Of a stretch of DNA of 64,000 nt, positions 1 to 8,434 are shown piece after piece. The translations under genes were made by a program, and so were the position numbers. How positions within the stretch are numbered: position 1 is the first letter of the stretch; every line of letters begins with the position of its first letter. Where the stretch lies: NCBI RefSeq assembly GCF_028621955.1, contig NZ_CP117516.1, positions 3,308,001-3,372,000 on the forward strand. Reading direction: 5' to 3'. The notes beneath the pieces were generated by a model. The model saw nothing but the letters and a program-made list of their open reading frames with translations. It had not been told where the DNA came from and made no database searches. This DNA comes from Erythrobacter sp. BLCC-B19. Its GTDB lineage: Bacteria > Pseudomonadota > Alphaproteobacteria > Sphingomonadales > Sphingomonadaceae.

Positions 1-137
1 TCGGGGCCGGAGCCGCCGCCATAGTCATTGACGACCACCTTGGCCCCGCGCGCAGCCAGCCCCAGCGCATGGCTGCGCCCGAGGCCTGCACCTGCGCCCG
101 TGACGATCGCCACGCGGTTGTCGAATCTGATGGTCAT
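1..137 (-). CDS. SDR oxidoreductase, N-terminal part only
   Basis: This is the first 45 residues of a short-chain dehydrogenase whose remainder lies beyond the left edge. The protein begins [20 protein letters not shown], with the nucleotide-binding TGxxxGxG loop, followed by a strand ending VVVNDYGG. That beginning is typical of the (3R)-hydroxyacyl-CoA dehydrogenase branch related to multifunctional enzyme type 2, which would fit the neighbouring thiolase and MaoC hydratase. The catalytic YxxxK is off the window, so the substrate class is inferred. A GGAGA ribosome site precedes the ATG. It starts 13 bases after the epimerase gene, so it is probably the third gene of the thiolase operon. 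Confidence 0.85.
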   Translation of the reverse strand, partial: MTIRFDNRVAIVTGAGAGLGRSHALGLAARGAKVVVNDYGGGSGP

Positions 138-150
138 TGCTGGTCTCCGG

Positions 151-1161
151 TCAAAGGTCTGAGGGTGTGAGGGATGTCCGCTCGGCCCATTCGCGGGCGA
201 TGGCAGCCATCGCTTCGGGGTAAGTCACGCGCGGCGTCCAGCCGAGTTCGCGGCGGATCGCGCCTGCATCGATGCGGTTGGAAAAGCCTACGAGGTTCAG
301 CCCCTCCATCGATGGCAAGGCCGGATCGCGTGGCTCGACAAGGCGCGACGGGTCTTCGTTCGCCGCCACCACCGCGAGCGCGGCATCGAGCGGGATCACC
401 GGGGGCGCAGGCTTGCCCACCACGGCGGCCATATCGTCCATGAACCTTCGCCAGGTTATGCCGCTTTCGTCACAGACATTGTAAGTGCGGCCGATGGCGT
501 GGGGCCGGGTGCCAGCGAGAAACAGCGCGTCAGCGAGGTTTTCGACGTGCACCAGCCCGGCGTCATTCGTCTCAGCCGCACCGAACACCGCGCCGCCGCT
601 GGCCGCGATGGCTTCAAGCAGCCGGTCACCCCATGCGCTCGCTCCGCCAAGGCCATAGACATTGGCCGGGCGGATCAGGGTGAGCGGCATTCCGGTGCGC
701 TGCGAAACCTCGCGCGCGACGATCTCCTGCCCCTGCTTGGCGCGGCCATAGGCACCCGCCCACGGGCCGTGGCCGTGCTCTTCGCGGCACATCTGCGTCT
801 GGATCAGCGTGCCATAAACAGCGATCGAAGAGGCGACGACAGCGCGCCCGCCCTGCCCCGCGATCGCCTCGCAGACGTTGCGCGTGCCTTCTGCGATCAC
901 GTCCCACTGCCATTGGTAACGGCCCGCGACCCCGACCGGCGCGGCGAGGTGGATCACCAGATCGCACCCCCGCGCCGCTTCCTCCACCGCCGCACGGTCG
1001 GCAAGGTCGCCATAGGCCATGCGCACCCGATTGCCCCATGCGGGAAGCGCCGCCTCGCCGGGCAGCGAGAAGCTGGTCACCTCCCACTCCGCGCCGAGGA
1101 ACCGCGCCACGACGCGCCTGCCGATGAAGCCCGGCCCTCCGGTGACAAGCACGCGCGCCAT
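151..1161 (-). CDS. NAD-dependent epimerase/dehydratase (extended SDR)
   Basis: The 336-residue protein is an extended short-chain dehydrogenase. The N-terminal Rossmann loop TGGPGFIG lies at residues 7-14, and the catalytic Tyr138-Lys142 pair is in YGRAK, with Ser111/Ser112 upstream as the usual third residue. The family acts on nucleotide sugars, 3-beta-hydroxysteroids, dihydroflavonols and similar alcohols and ketones using NAD(P). The protein has no signal peptide, so it is cytoplasmic. It follows the thiolase by 7 bases and precedes the SDR by 13, so all three are probably one transcript. In this context it likely reduces or oxidises an intermediate of the same breakdown route; the substrate cannot be read from the sequence. 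Confidence 0.9.
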   Translation of the reverse strand: MARVLVTGGPGFIGRRVVARFLGAEWEVTSFSLPGEAALPAWGNRVRMAYGDLADRAAVEEAARGCDLVIHLAAPVGVAGRYQWQWDVIAEGTRNVCEAIAGQGGRAVVASSIAVYGTLIQTQMCREEHGHGPWAGAYGRAKQGQEIVAREVSQRTGMPLTLIRPANVYGLGGASAWGDRLLEAIAASGGAVFGAAETNDAGLVHVENLADALFLAGTRPHAIGRTYNVCDESGITWRRFMDDMAAVVGKPAPPVIPLDAALAVVAANEDPSRLVEPRDPALPSMEGLNLVGFSNRIDAGAIRRELGWTPRVTYPEAMAAIAREWAERTSLTPSDL

Positions 1162-1168
1162 GCTGGCC

Positions 1169-2374
1169 TCAGGCGATTTCGAGCAGGCCCGCCGCGCCCA
1201 TCCCCGCGCCCACGCACATCGTCACCACGGCATAGCGCGCCCCGCGCCGCTTGCCCTCGATCAGCGCGTGCCCGACACAGCGCGCGCCGGTCATGCCATA
1301 GGGATGGCCGACGCTGATCGAACCGCCGTTGACGTTGTAGAGCGCCGGATCGATCCCGAGCGTGTCGCGGCAATAGAGCGCCTGACTGGCGAAGGCCTCG
1401 TTCAGCTCCCACAGCCCGATATCGCTGACCTTGAGGCCATGGCGTTCGAGCAGGCGCGGCACCGCATAGATCGGGCCAATGCCCATCTCATCCGGCTCGC
1501 AGCCGGCGGTGGCAAAGCCGCGGAAGAAGCCGAGCGGTTCGATGTTTCGCCGCGCGGCTTCGGCGCCCGACATCATCACCACCGTGCTGGCGCCGTCCGA
1601 TTGCTGGCTGGCATTGCCGGCGGTGACGGTCTTGCCCTCGGCCATGGTCATGCCGTTCCTGAGCACCGGCTTGAGGCCCGCCAGCGACTCGAGCGTCGTT
1701 TCGGGCCGGTTGCATTCGTCGCGGGCAACGGTGACTTCGACATCGGTGGTCTCGCCCGTCGCCTTGTCGAGCGACTTCCAGGTGGTGGTGAGCGGCACGA
1801 TCTCGTCATCGAACTTGCCCGCGGCCTGCGCCGCGGCGGTGCGCTGCTGGCTTTCGAGCGCATATTGATCCTGCGCGTCGCGCGTGACGCCATAGCGTTC
1901 GGCAACGATCTCGGCGGTCTCGATCATGCTCATCCACAGCGCGGGATGGCTGGCGAAGAGGCCGGGTTCGACCGCGCCGTGCATGTTCATATGGCCCGAA
2001 AGCTGCACCATCGAGATCGATTCAACCCCGCCCGCCGCGATCACCGGCACGCCTTCGGCGAGGATGCGGTTGGCGGCAAAGGCGATCGCCTGAAGCCCCG
2101 AGGAGCAATAGCGGTTGACTGTCACCCCGCTGGTCGCAACCGGGCAGCCCGCCTTGATCGCGGCGTTCCTCGGAATGTTGAAGCCCGTCGCCCCCTCGGG
2201 CATCCCAACTCCCAGGATCACGTCCTCGACCTCCGCCGGATCGACCCCTGCGCGCGTCATGGCATGGCTTAGCGCATGGCCCGCCAGCACGATCGGATGG
2301 GTGGCGTTGAAGCTCCCCCGCACCGACTTGGCGAGCGCGGTGCGGGCGGTGGAAACGATGGCGATGTCGGTCAT
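1169..2374 (-). CDS. Thiolase (acetyl-CoA acyltransferase)
   Basis: This 401-residue thiolase has all three active-site blocks: the nucleophilic Cys90 in VNRYCSSGLQ, the histidine block GHPYGMTGAR near residue 350, and the C-terminal MCVGAGMGAAGL block with the second cysteine. Thiolases cleave 3-ketoacyl-CoA with CoA to give acetyl-CoA and a shortened acyl-CoA, or run the reverse condensation. Beside an acyl-CoA synthetase and hydratases, the degradative direction is the better inference. A GGGAGAG ribosome site precedes the ATG. It is the first gene of a leftward operon whose upstream region carries the TetR-type palindrome at 2399-2414. Confidence 0.95.
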   Translation of the reverse strand: MTDIAIVSTARTALAKSVRGSFNATHPIVLAGHALSHAMTRAGVDPAEVEDVILGVGMPEGATGFNIPRNAAIKAGCPVATSGVTVNRYCSSGLQAIAFAANRILAEGVPVIAAGGVESISMVQLSGHMNMHGAVEPGLFASHPALWMSMIETAEIVAERYGVTRDAQDQYALESQQRTAAAQAAGKFDDEIVPLTTTWKSLDKATGETTDVEVTVARDECNRPETTLESLAGLKPVLRNGMTMAEGKTVTAGNASQQSDGASTVVMMSGAEAARRNIEPLGFFRGFATAGCEPDEMGIGPIYAVPRLLERHGLKVSDIGLWELNEAFASQALYCRDTLGIDPALYNVNGGSISVGHPYGMTGARCVGHALIEGKRRGARYAVVTMCVGAGMGAAGLLEIA

Positions 2375-2398
2375 GCAGCTCTCCCTTTGGCGGCCCTG

Positions 2399-2414
2399 CT
2401 ATACAAATGTTCAG
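2399..2414. promoter_or_regulatory. Predicted TetR operator, site A
   Basis: The sequence CTATACAAATGTTCAG matches CTGAACA-N2-TGTTCAG with two changes in one arm. It lies between the divergent thiolase and tetR genes. Read leftward, a TTGCGT element stands four bases before the site, the same spacing as the -35-like elements at sites D and E. It could control both the thiolase operon and tetR. Confidence 0.7.
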
Positions 2415-2480
2415 CATAACGCAAGCTGTGGCCGGATTCTGTTCAGCGTGCTAGAGCCTCGACATTTGGAAGGGACACCC

Positions 2481-3137
2481 ATGGCGAAGAGCGCGACCAG
2501 GAAGGCGAAACCCGCCGAACAGGCCAACGGCAAGCTGCGGCTCATCAAGGTTGCGATGCGGATGTTCGCCGACAAGGGCTATGACGGGATCACCGTGCGC
2601 GACATCTCGGCCGCGGCGGATGTTTCGGTTGGCCTCATCAACCACCACTTCGGCTCGAAGGAAGGCCTGCGCGAAGCGGTCGATCGCTACTTCATCGAGC
2701 AGTTCGAGGAAGTGCTGTTCGAACAGCGCCCGGTGCCCGCCAACGCGGACGAGGGCATCGCCCAATCGGTTGAATTCACGGAGAATTGGATCAATCGCCA
2801 CATCGACGATTGGGATCTCACCAAGGCCTATATGCGCCGCGCGCTGCTGGAAGGATCGGACTGGGGCGCGGGGCTGTTCGACCGCTTCTACAACGTTGCG
2901 CGCACGGCGGTGGACCGTTCGGACGCCGACGGCAATATCCGCCCGGATGTCGACCGGCTGTGGTTGCCCTTGCTGGTGATGTATCTCGAACTCGGCACGC
3001 TGCTGCTGGAGCCCTATGTCGAGCGGGTGCTGGGCAAATCGGGCTTCGACCGCGAGCTGTGGCGGCGACGGCACAAGGCCTATATCGACCTGATCTACCG
3101 CGGCGTGCGGCCCGACAACCCGCCATCCCCAAACTAA
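2481..3137 (+). CDS. TetR/AcrR-family transcriptional regulator
   Basis: The 218-residue protein has the TetR N-terminal DNA-binding domain (about residues 18-65), with FADKGYDGITVRDISAAADV and the recognition segment VGLINHHFGSKEGL. The C-terminal half is a variable helical ligand-binding domain. The start at 2481 is chosen because a purine-rich AAGGGA stands before it and the domain begins about 20 residues later. The gene is divergent from the thiolase operon and directly upstream of the acyl-CoA synthetase. The repeated palindrome at 2399, 3134, 5598, 5631 and 11768 makes it the likely local repressor, with an acyl-CoA or substrate-like ligand inferred. Confidence 0.92.
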   Translation: MAKSATRKAKPAEQANGKLRLIKVAMRMFADKGYDGITVRDISAAADVSVGLINHHFGSKEGLREAVDRYFIEQFEEVLFEQRPVPANADEGIAQSVEFTENWINRHIDDWDLTKAYMRRALLEGSDWGAGLFDRFYNVARTAVDRSDADGNIRPDVDRLWLPLLVMYLELGTLLLEPYVERVLGKSGFDRELWRRRHKAYIDLIYRGVRPDNPPSPN

Positions 3138-3149
3138 ACATTTGCTCAG
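3134..3149. promoter_or_regulatory. Predicted TetR operator, site B
   Basis: CTAAACATTTGCTCAG overlaps the tetR stop codon and lies 55 bases before the acyl-CoA synthetase start. A TTGCTC inside the site followed 18 bases later by TATGAT (3166-3171) could be the promoter for the synthetase-hydratase operon. Binding here would block that promoter. Confidence 0.65.
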
Positions 3150-3204
3150 TCGCTTCGCTTTCGCTTATGATGCCCGCCGAGGGGTTCCAAGCGAAGGACG
3201 GGCC

Positions 3205-4815
3205 ATGCAGCCAATCGAGCACATCTGGGCAGCCAACCAGACCAAATACGCGCGCCAGCTGGCCTGCACGCGCATCCACGATCTGCTGGCGAGCCATGCC
3301 GATGCGATCCCCGGCGCGACAGCCGCCGTCGATGGCGAGCTGCGGCTGACCTATGCCGACCTCGCCGCGCAGGTCGATGCCATTGCGCGCGGCCTCATCG
3401 CCGCCGGGATCCGCCCCGGCGACCGGGTGGCGACCATGGTGCCGCCGAGCCTCGAATTCTGGCTGACCTATCTCGCCAGCGTTTCGGTGGGTGCCGTGTG
3501 GATGGGCCTCAACCCGCGCTACCAGCTGCCCGAATATGCCTATCTGCTGGCCGATGCGACCCCGCGGCTGGTGTTCACGGTGAGCGAATATGAAGGCCGC
3601 CCCTATGGCGCCGAATTGCAGGAGGTTGGCGCCGCCGTCGAACGCTTCGTCAGCTTCGGCGCGCCCACCGGCCGGGCCGAGAGCTTCGCGGCCTTCCTTG
3701 CAGGCGGCCAAAGCGTGTCCGACGCCGATCTTGCCGCACGCCGCGCCGCGGTCGATCCCGAGGACATTGCGGTGATCGTCTACACCTCGGGCACCACCGG
3801 CAAGCCCAAGGGTGCGATGCTCTCGCACCGGGCGATCATGGCGGCGGCCTTGTGCAACCTGTGCTGGATGGACGATGGGCTTGAAAGCACCATCAGCGTC
3901 GCCCCGATCAACCATGTGGGGGCGCTCAACAATGTCTGCATGAATGTCTTCGCCTATGGCGGGAAGATCGTGTTTCACCACCGGGTCGATCTTGCCGCGA
4001 TCGCCGAAATCACCGCGCGCGAGGAACTGACCTACCTCGTCGCCAGCCCCACCAGCTTCGCGATGCTGGCTGCCCAGCCCGATGCGGGGGCGGTGCGATT
4101 GGGTTCCTATCGCCTGATCGTGTTCGGCGGCGGCGCGACCGCCGAGGCGTTGCTGAAACCCGTCCACGCCACCGGCGTCAGGATGTACAACGTCTATGGC
4201 CAGACCGAGACCTGCGGGATTGTCACCGCGACGGATGATGGCGCTTCCCCGAAGATCATGGCCGAAACCTTCGGCCGCGCTTTGCCGGGCGCGACGATCA
4301 GGATCGGCGATGCGCAAGGCACCCCCCTGCCTCCCGGAACGCCCGGCGAAATTCAGGTCTCCGGCCCCTATTGCATGAGCGGCTATTTCAACCGCCCCGA
4401 AGCCACGGCCGAGGCTTTCACCGCCGACGGTTACCTGCGCACCGGCGACATCGGGGTCGAGCAGCCCGACGGCAATATTTCCTTTGTCGGGCGGCTGAAG
4501 GAGATGTTCAAATCGGGCGGCTACAACATCTATCCGGTCGAGATCGAGCTGGCCTTGAACGAGCATCCCGCCGTGACGCTCGCGGCCGTGCTGCCGGTGC
4601 CCCATCCTGTGTTTCAGGAGGTCGGTCACGCCTTCATCGAGACCGGGGATGCGGCGCTCGATGCCCCGGCGCTCCGGGACTTCCTCAAGCCGCGCCTCGC
4701 CAATTACAAGATTCCCAAGAGCTTCAGTTTCGAGCCCGAACTGCCCAAGCTCCCCAACAGCAAGATCGACAAGCAGGCGCTCAAGCGCCGTCTCGCAGAA
4801 AAGGCCGATGCATGA
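3205..4815 (+). CDS. AMP-forming acyl-CoA synthetase
   Basis: This is an ANL-superfamily ligase of 536 residues that makes an acyl-adenylate and then the CoA thioester. The P-loop YTSGTTGKPKGAM lies at residues 193-205, YNVYGQTE is the aromatic-acid/ATP motif, YLRTGDIG carries the ATP-ribose aspartate, and KEMFKSGGYNIYPVEIE is the hinge. A catalytic lysine sits in LPNSKIDKQALK near the C-terminus. The ATG at 3205 is preferred over 3142 because GAAGGA precedes it and homologous domains begin there. It overlaps the next gene by four bases (ATGA), so the two are translationally coupled. The acyl substrate is unknown. Confidence 0.93.
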   Translation: MQPIEHIWAANQTKYARQLACTRIHDLLASHADAIPGATAAVDGELRLTYADLAAQVDAIARGLIAAGIRPGDRVATMVPPSLEFWLTYLASVSVGAVWMGLNPRYQLPEYAYLLADATPRLVFTVSEYEGRPYGAELQEVGAAVERFVSFGAPTGRAESFAAFLAGGQSVSDADLAARRAAVDPEDIAVIVYTSGTTGKPKGAMLSHRAIMAAALCNLCWMDDGLESTISVAPINHVGALNNVCMNVFAYGGKIVFHHRVDLAAIAEITAREELTYLVASPTSFAMLAAQPDAGAVRLGSYRLIVFGGGATAEALLKPVHATGVRMYNVYGQTETCGIVTATDDGASPKIMAETFGRALPGATIRIGDAQGTPLPPGTPGEIQVSGPYCMSGYFNRPEATAEAFTADGYLRTGDIGVEQPDGNISFVGRLKEMFKSGGYNIYPVEIELALNEHPAVTLAAVLPVPHPVFQEVGHAFIETGDAALDAPALRDFLKPRLANYKIPKSFSFEPELPKLPNSKIDKQALKRRLAEKADA

Positions 4816-5597
4816 GCCACGAACATATCCGGGTTGAGCGCGATGGGGCCGTCGCCACGGTGGTGCTGAACCGCGCGGACAGGCGCAATGCGCTGACCCC
4901 GTCGATGCTGCTCGCCCTGCGCGGCATTGCCGAAGGCTTTCGCGATGAGCCCGCCATCCGCGCCGTCGTGATCCGCGGCGAAGGCGCGCATTTCAGCGTG
5001 GGTGCGGATATCAGCCAGATGGGCGGCGAGACCCCGCCGACCGTGCATCTGCGCCGCACGGCTGAGGCAGGTGCCCTGCTGATGCGGGCGCTGCGCGAAA
5101 TCCACCAGCCGACCATCTGCGCTATCCAGGGCATCGCGACCGGCGGCGCGACCTGCATCGCGACCGCCTGCGACTTCCGCCTTGGCACCCCGGAAACCCG
5201 GATCGGCTATGGCGAGGTGAAGCTCGGGATCAATCTGATGTGGCACGCGCTGCCGCTGGCGATCCAGACCGTCGGCCTTTCGCGCGCCAAGACGATGGTG
5301 ATGACGGGCGAGCTGTTCGATGCGCAGACCTTGCTCGATTGGGGCTTCTTCGACCGGCTTGTGCCCGAGGCCGACCTTGCGGCCGAAGCGGCGGCGCTGG
5401 CGCAGAAATACGCCGCCCTGCCGCCGATCGCGGTGCAGATGATCAAGCGCAGCGCCAATGCCTATGCCGGCGCGCTCGATGCAGCGGTAATGCACGCCGA
5501 TGCCGACCAATGGCTGCTCGCCACCCGCACCGCCGACTTCCGCGAGGGCGTGACCTCCTTCTTCGAAAAGCGCCCGCCCGATTTCACCGGCGAATGA
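4812..5597 (+). CDS. Enoyl-CoA hydratase/isomerase family protein
   Basis: The 261-residue crotonase-fold protein has an N-terminal VATVVLNRADRRNAL, the oxyanion segment HFSVGADISQM, and the second segment IATGGATCIATACDFRL. Crotonases hydrate 2-enoyl-CoA, isomerise double bonds, or perform related CoA-ester chemistry. The usual catalytic glutamates are not obvious at both standard positions, so the exact reaction is open. The ATG overlaps the synthetase stop. Together they would activate and then hydrate the acyl substrate. The gene ends just before the operator pair at 5598 and 5631. Confidence 0.9.
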   Translation: MSHEHIRVERDGAVATVVLNRADRRNALTPSMLLALRGIAEGFRDEPAIRAVVIRGEGAHFSVGADISQMGGETPPTVHLRRTAEAGALLMRALREIHQPTICAIQGIATGGATCIATACDFRLGTPETRIGYGEVKLGINLMWHALPLAIQTVGLSRAKTMVMTGELFDAQTLLDWGFFDRLVPEADLAAEAAALAQKYAALPPIAVQMIKRSANAYAGALDAAVMHADADQWLLATRTADFREGVTSFFEKRPPDFTGE

Positions 5598-5613
5598 CAG
5601 AACATTTGTTCAG
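5598..5613. promoter_or_regulatory. Predicted TetR operator, site C
   Basis: CAGAACATTTGTTCAG is nearly a perfect CTGAACA-N2-TGTTCAG palindrome. It starts one base after the hydratase stop codon and its centre is 33 bases from that of site D, about three helical turns, upstream of the TonB receptor. Confidence 0.75.
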
Positions 5614-5630
5614 TTTGATCTTGCCAAGGA

Positions 5631-5646
5631 CTGAACACTTGTTTAG
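5631..5646. promoter_or_regulatory. Predicted TetR operator, site D
   Basis: CTGAACACTTGTTTAG stands four bases after TTGCCA (5621-5626), a -35-like element, so the site would lie between -35 and -10 of the TonB receptor promoter. The same layout occurs at site E. Confidence 0.75.
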
Positions 5647-5712
5647 CGATACGGCATTGCGGAGGATCGGTCGCACGAACCGGCGCCGCGCATATCGAGG
5701 GGAGGATCGCCG

Positions 5713-7875
5713 ATGGCTCGCTTGAACAATTCACGTCCGTTGCAATGCAGCATCGGCATGACCGCGCTCGCCGTTGCGCTGAGTGCGGCGCCTGCCGCAG
5801 CGCAGGACACTACCGCCGAAGAGGAAGCTCAACCCGGCGAAATCATCGTCACTGCCCAGAAGCGCGAACAGTCGCTGCTTGAAGTGCCGCTGGCGATCCA
5901 GGCGATCTCGGGCGAGACGCTGGAGGAACAGGGCACCAAGGAACTCAACGACCTGATCGAATCCATTCCCGGCGCATCGAGTGTCTCGCGCACCGCGCCG
6001 GGCTTCGAGACGATCCAGATCCGCGGCATTGCCAGCGGCACCACCGGCGATGCGACGGTCGGCTATTATGTCGACGACGTGCCCTTCAGCGTCCCCAACC
6101 TCCAGCTTGCCCCGCCCGCGCGCCTGTTCGATCTTCAGCGGGTCGAAGTGCTGCGCGGCCCGCAGGGCACGCTCTACGGTCAGGGGGCGATGGGCGGGAC
6201 GATCCGCATGATCACCGCCGCGCCCGATTATGACGACGTGCTCGGTCGCGCACAGATCGAAGGATCGATCACGGCGGGAGGCGAGCCCAGCTATGCGGTC
6301 GATGGCGTGGTCAATGTGCCCCTGACCGAAGGCAAGATCGCGCTCAGGATCAGCGGCGGTTACGAATCCGTCGGCGGCTTTGCCGATCTGGCGCGTGCCA
6401 ACGGAACGGGCGGGTTCAATGTCATCCGCAAGGACGTCAACGATCAGGAATCGTGGAACATCCGCGGCAAGCTCGGCATCCGGGTGAGCGATACGGTCGA
6501 GGTCGAACTGGGCGCCTGGCGGGTCGAGAACACGCTCGATTTCCGCAACGCGATGGACGATGTCGATCCGCCGCGCTTCAATGACACCACCGGCCCGGAC
6601 AATCGGCCCAATTACATCAAGACCAACCTCACCCTGCTGTCGGGCGTGGTCAATGCCGATCTGGGCGCAGCGAAGCTGACCAGCTCGACCTCCTACATCG
6701 ATTCTGTGCTCGATTTCGACGCCTCGTTCCTGGCCGGCGGCATCCTGCGCAACGATTCCCGTTTCGACACCACCGCCTTCACGCAGGAAATCCGGCTCGC
6801 CTCGAACGGGGACAGCCCCTTCGGCTGGCTCGTCGGCGGCTATTACAGCAACGGCCAGATCGAGAGCGACATCTGTCTCGGCCTGATCGTGCCCTGCGCT
6901 GCGCCCTTCCCGCCGTTCAACATCAATTCGGCCGGCAAGATCGACACCGAGGCCTTCGCCATCTTCGGCGAGTTGTCCTATGCCCTGTTCGACGAGCGGC
7001 TGGTAGCGACCGTGGGTGGTCGCTACTTCGAGGACAAGCGCTCGACCTCGGGCTTCGACCGTTACACCAACGCCGCCGCGCCCGCCGACGGGACGACCTT
7101 CGACACCTTCAATCCGCGCTTCAACCTGTCGTTCAAGGCGAGCGATGATGTGCTGATCTATGGCAATATCGCCAAGGGCTTCCGCAGCGGATCGTTCCAG
7201 ACCCCCGCCCAGGCCGCCTCGGCGAGCGCTGCGCTGGGCGTGACGGTGCCGACCGATATCCAGCCCGACACCGTGTGGAGCTACGAAGTCGGCAGCAAGG
7301 GCCGTATTGCCGATGGCCTCATCACCTTCGACATCGCGCTCTACCATATCGACTGGAGCGACATCCAGCTTCAGACCACGATCCTCGGCGTCGCCACCCT
7401 TTCCAACGGCGGAGACGCGCGCAGCCGCGGGATCGACCTTGGCCTGACCCTTGAACCGGTGCGCGGGTTCCAGTTGCAGGCGGTGGGCAACTTCAACGAC
7501 AGCGAGTTCACCAAGGTGCTGCCCGCAATCGTCGCCTTCAATCCCGGCGCTGCGCCCGGATCGCCGATCCCCGGCGTGCCGGACAGCAGCCTCAACCTCA
7601 GCGCCAGCTACCGCTGGGACATCGCATCGTGGGACGCCAAGGCGAGCCTTTCAGCGGGCTATGTCTATCGCGCCGAGCAGATCGATTCGAGCGGCCTTGC
7701 CTCCGATCAGCTTGACGAGCTGAACCTGCGCGCCGGGCTGGAAAAGGGCGGCTGGAAGCTGTTCCTGTTTGCCGAGAACCTCACCAACAACCGCGTGGCG
7801 CTGGTCAACGGCCCGCTCGGCGTGCAGCCGAACTTCCCGCGCCGGGTCGGCGCGCGCTTCGCGATCGACTTCTAA
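5713..7875 (+). CDS. TonB-dependent outer-membrane receptor
   Basis: This 720-residue receptor has a signal peptide ending about AAPAAAQ (residues 24-31) and then GEIIVTAQKREQSLLEVPLA, the TonB-box/plug start common in sphingomonads. The plug has RVEVLRGPQGTLYGQGAMGG, and the C-terminal beta-barrel ends in Phe (RFAIDF). Such receptors import bulky or scarce substrates across the outer membrane using TonB energy. Position after the hydratase, behind two copies of the shared palindrome, makes it the likely importer for the compound degraded by this cluster. A strong GAGGGGAGG stands before the start. Confidence 0.95.
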   Translation: MARLNNSRPLQCSIGMTALAVALSAAPAAAQDTTAEEEAQPGEIIVTAQKREQSLLEVPLAIQAISGETLEEQGTKELNDLIESIPGASSVSRTAPGFETIQIRGIASGTTGDATVGYYVDDVPFSVPNLQLAPPARLFDLQRVEVLRGPQGTLYGQGAMGGTIRMITAAPDYDDVLGRAQIEGSITAGGEPSYAVDGVVNVPLTEGKIALRISGGYESVGGFADLARANGTGGFNVIRKDVNDQESWNIRGKLGIRVSDTVEVELGAWRVENTLDFRNAMDDVDPPRFNDTTGPDNRPNYIKTNLTLLSGVVNADLGAAKLTSSTSYIDSVLDFDASFLAGGILRNDSRFDTTAFTQEIRLASNGDSPFGWLVGGYYSNGQIESDICLGLIVPCAAPFPPFNINSAGKIDTEAFAIFGELSYALFDERLVATVGGRYFEDKRSTSGFDRYTNAAAPADGTTFDTFNPRFNLSFKASDDVLIYGNIAKGFRSGSFQTPAQAASASAALGVTVPTDIQPDTVWSYEVGSKGRIADGLITFDIALYHIDWSDIQLQTTILGVATLSNGGDARSRGIDLGLTLEPVRGFQLQAVGNFNDSEFTKVLPAIVAFNPGAAPGSPIPGVPDSSLNLSASYRWDIASWDAKASLSAGYVYRAEQIDSSGLASDQLDELNLRAGLEKGGWKLFLFAENLTNNRVALVNGPLGVQPNFPRRVGARFAIDF

Positions 7876-7904
7876 TCGGTTCGCCTTCCCATGAACCGAA
7901 CTCG

Positions 7905-7940
7905 GGCAGCGTCGGACCAGCAGTCTGGCGCTGCCTTTTT
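7905..7940 (+). terminator. Rho-independent terminator after TonB receptor
   Basis: GGCAGCG (7905-7911) pairs with CGCTGCC (7929-7935), with an inner CCAG/CTGG pair, and the stem is followed at once by TTTTT. It closes the receptor transcript before the MaoC-type gene. Confidence 0.85.
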
Positions 7941-7972
7941 GCCTGCCTGTCACGCATATCGAGGAGTCCCCC

Positions 7973-8428
7973 ATGCAATTGATTGACCCTGAAGCCGCCG
8001 CCGCGCTGGTCGGCACCGATCTGGGCGCTTCGGAATGGAAGTTGGTCGACCAGTCGCGGATCGACGCCTTTGCCGAAGTGACGGAAGATCACCAGTTCAT
8101 CCACGTCGATCCGGTCGCGGCGGCCGCTACGCCTTTCGGCGGCACGATCGCGCACGGCTTTCTCACCCTGTCGCTGCTCGCATCGATGCAGCCCGAAGGC
8201 GCAATCGTGCTCCAGGGGATCAAGATGGGCGTCAATTACGGCTTCGAGAAGGTGCGCTTCCTCCAGCCCGTCCCCTCGGGCAGCCGCATCCGCGCGCGCC
8301 ATCTGTTGAAGGCGTTCGAGGACAAGGGCGGCGGGCGTTACTTGCTCACGACCGAGGTGACGGTCGAGATCGAGGGGCAGGACAAGCCCGCCCTGATCGC
8401 CGACTGGCTGGGGATGCAGGTCTGCTGA
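7973..8428 (+). CDS. MaoC-family dehydratase
   Basis: The 151-residue hot-dog-fold protein has the (R)-specific hydratase signature: the segment DRSRIDAF-like opening (QSRIDAFAEVTEDHQFIHVD) with the catalytic Asp and His, then GGTIAHGFLTLSLL. It hydrates 2-enoyl-CoA to (3R)-hydroxyacyl-CoA. That product suits the MFE-2-like SDR at the left edge, so an R-stereochemistry branch of beta-oxidation is plausible. A GAGGAG ribosome site precedes the ATG. The terminator at 7905-7940 separates it from the receptor, and no operator copy is visible before it, so it may be expressed independently. Confidence 0.9.
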   Translation: MQLIDPEAAAALVGTDLGASEWKLVDQSRIDAFAEVTEDHQFIHVDPVAAAATPFGGTIAHGFLTLSLLASMQPEGAIVLQGIKMGVNYGFEKVRFLQPVPSGSRIRARHLLKAFEDKGGGRYLLTTEVTVEIEGQDKPALIADWLGMQVC

Positions 8429-8434
8429 GGCCCA

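Noticed and set aside
2818..4629. 603-codon minus-strand frame
   Set aside because: It is antisense to the TetR and acyl-CoA synthetase genes, whose protein motifs are intact.
5731..7347. 538-codon minus-strand frame
   Set aside because: It lies wholly antisense to the TonB receptor and lacks domain signals.
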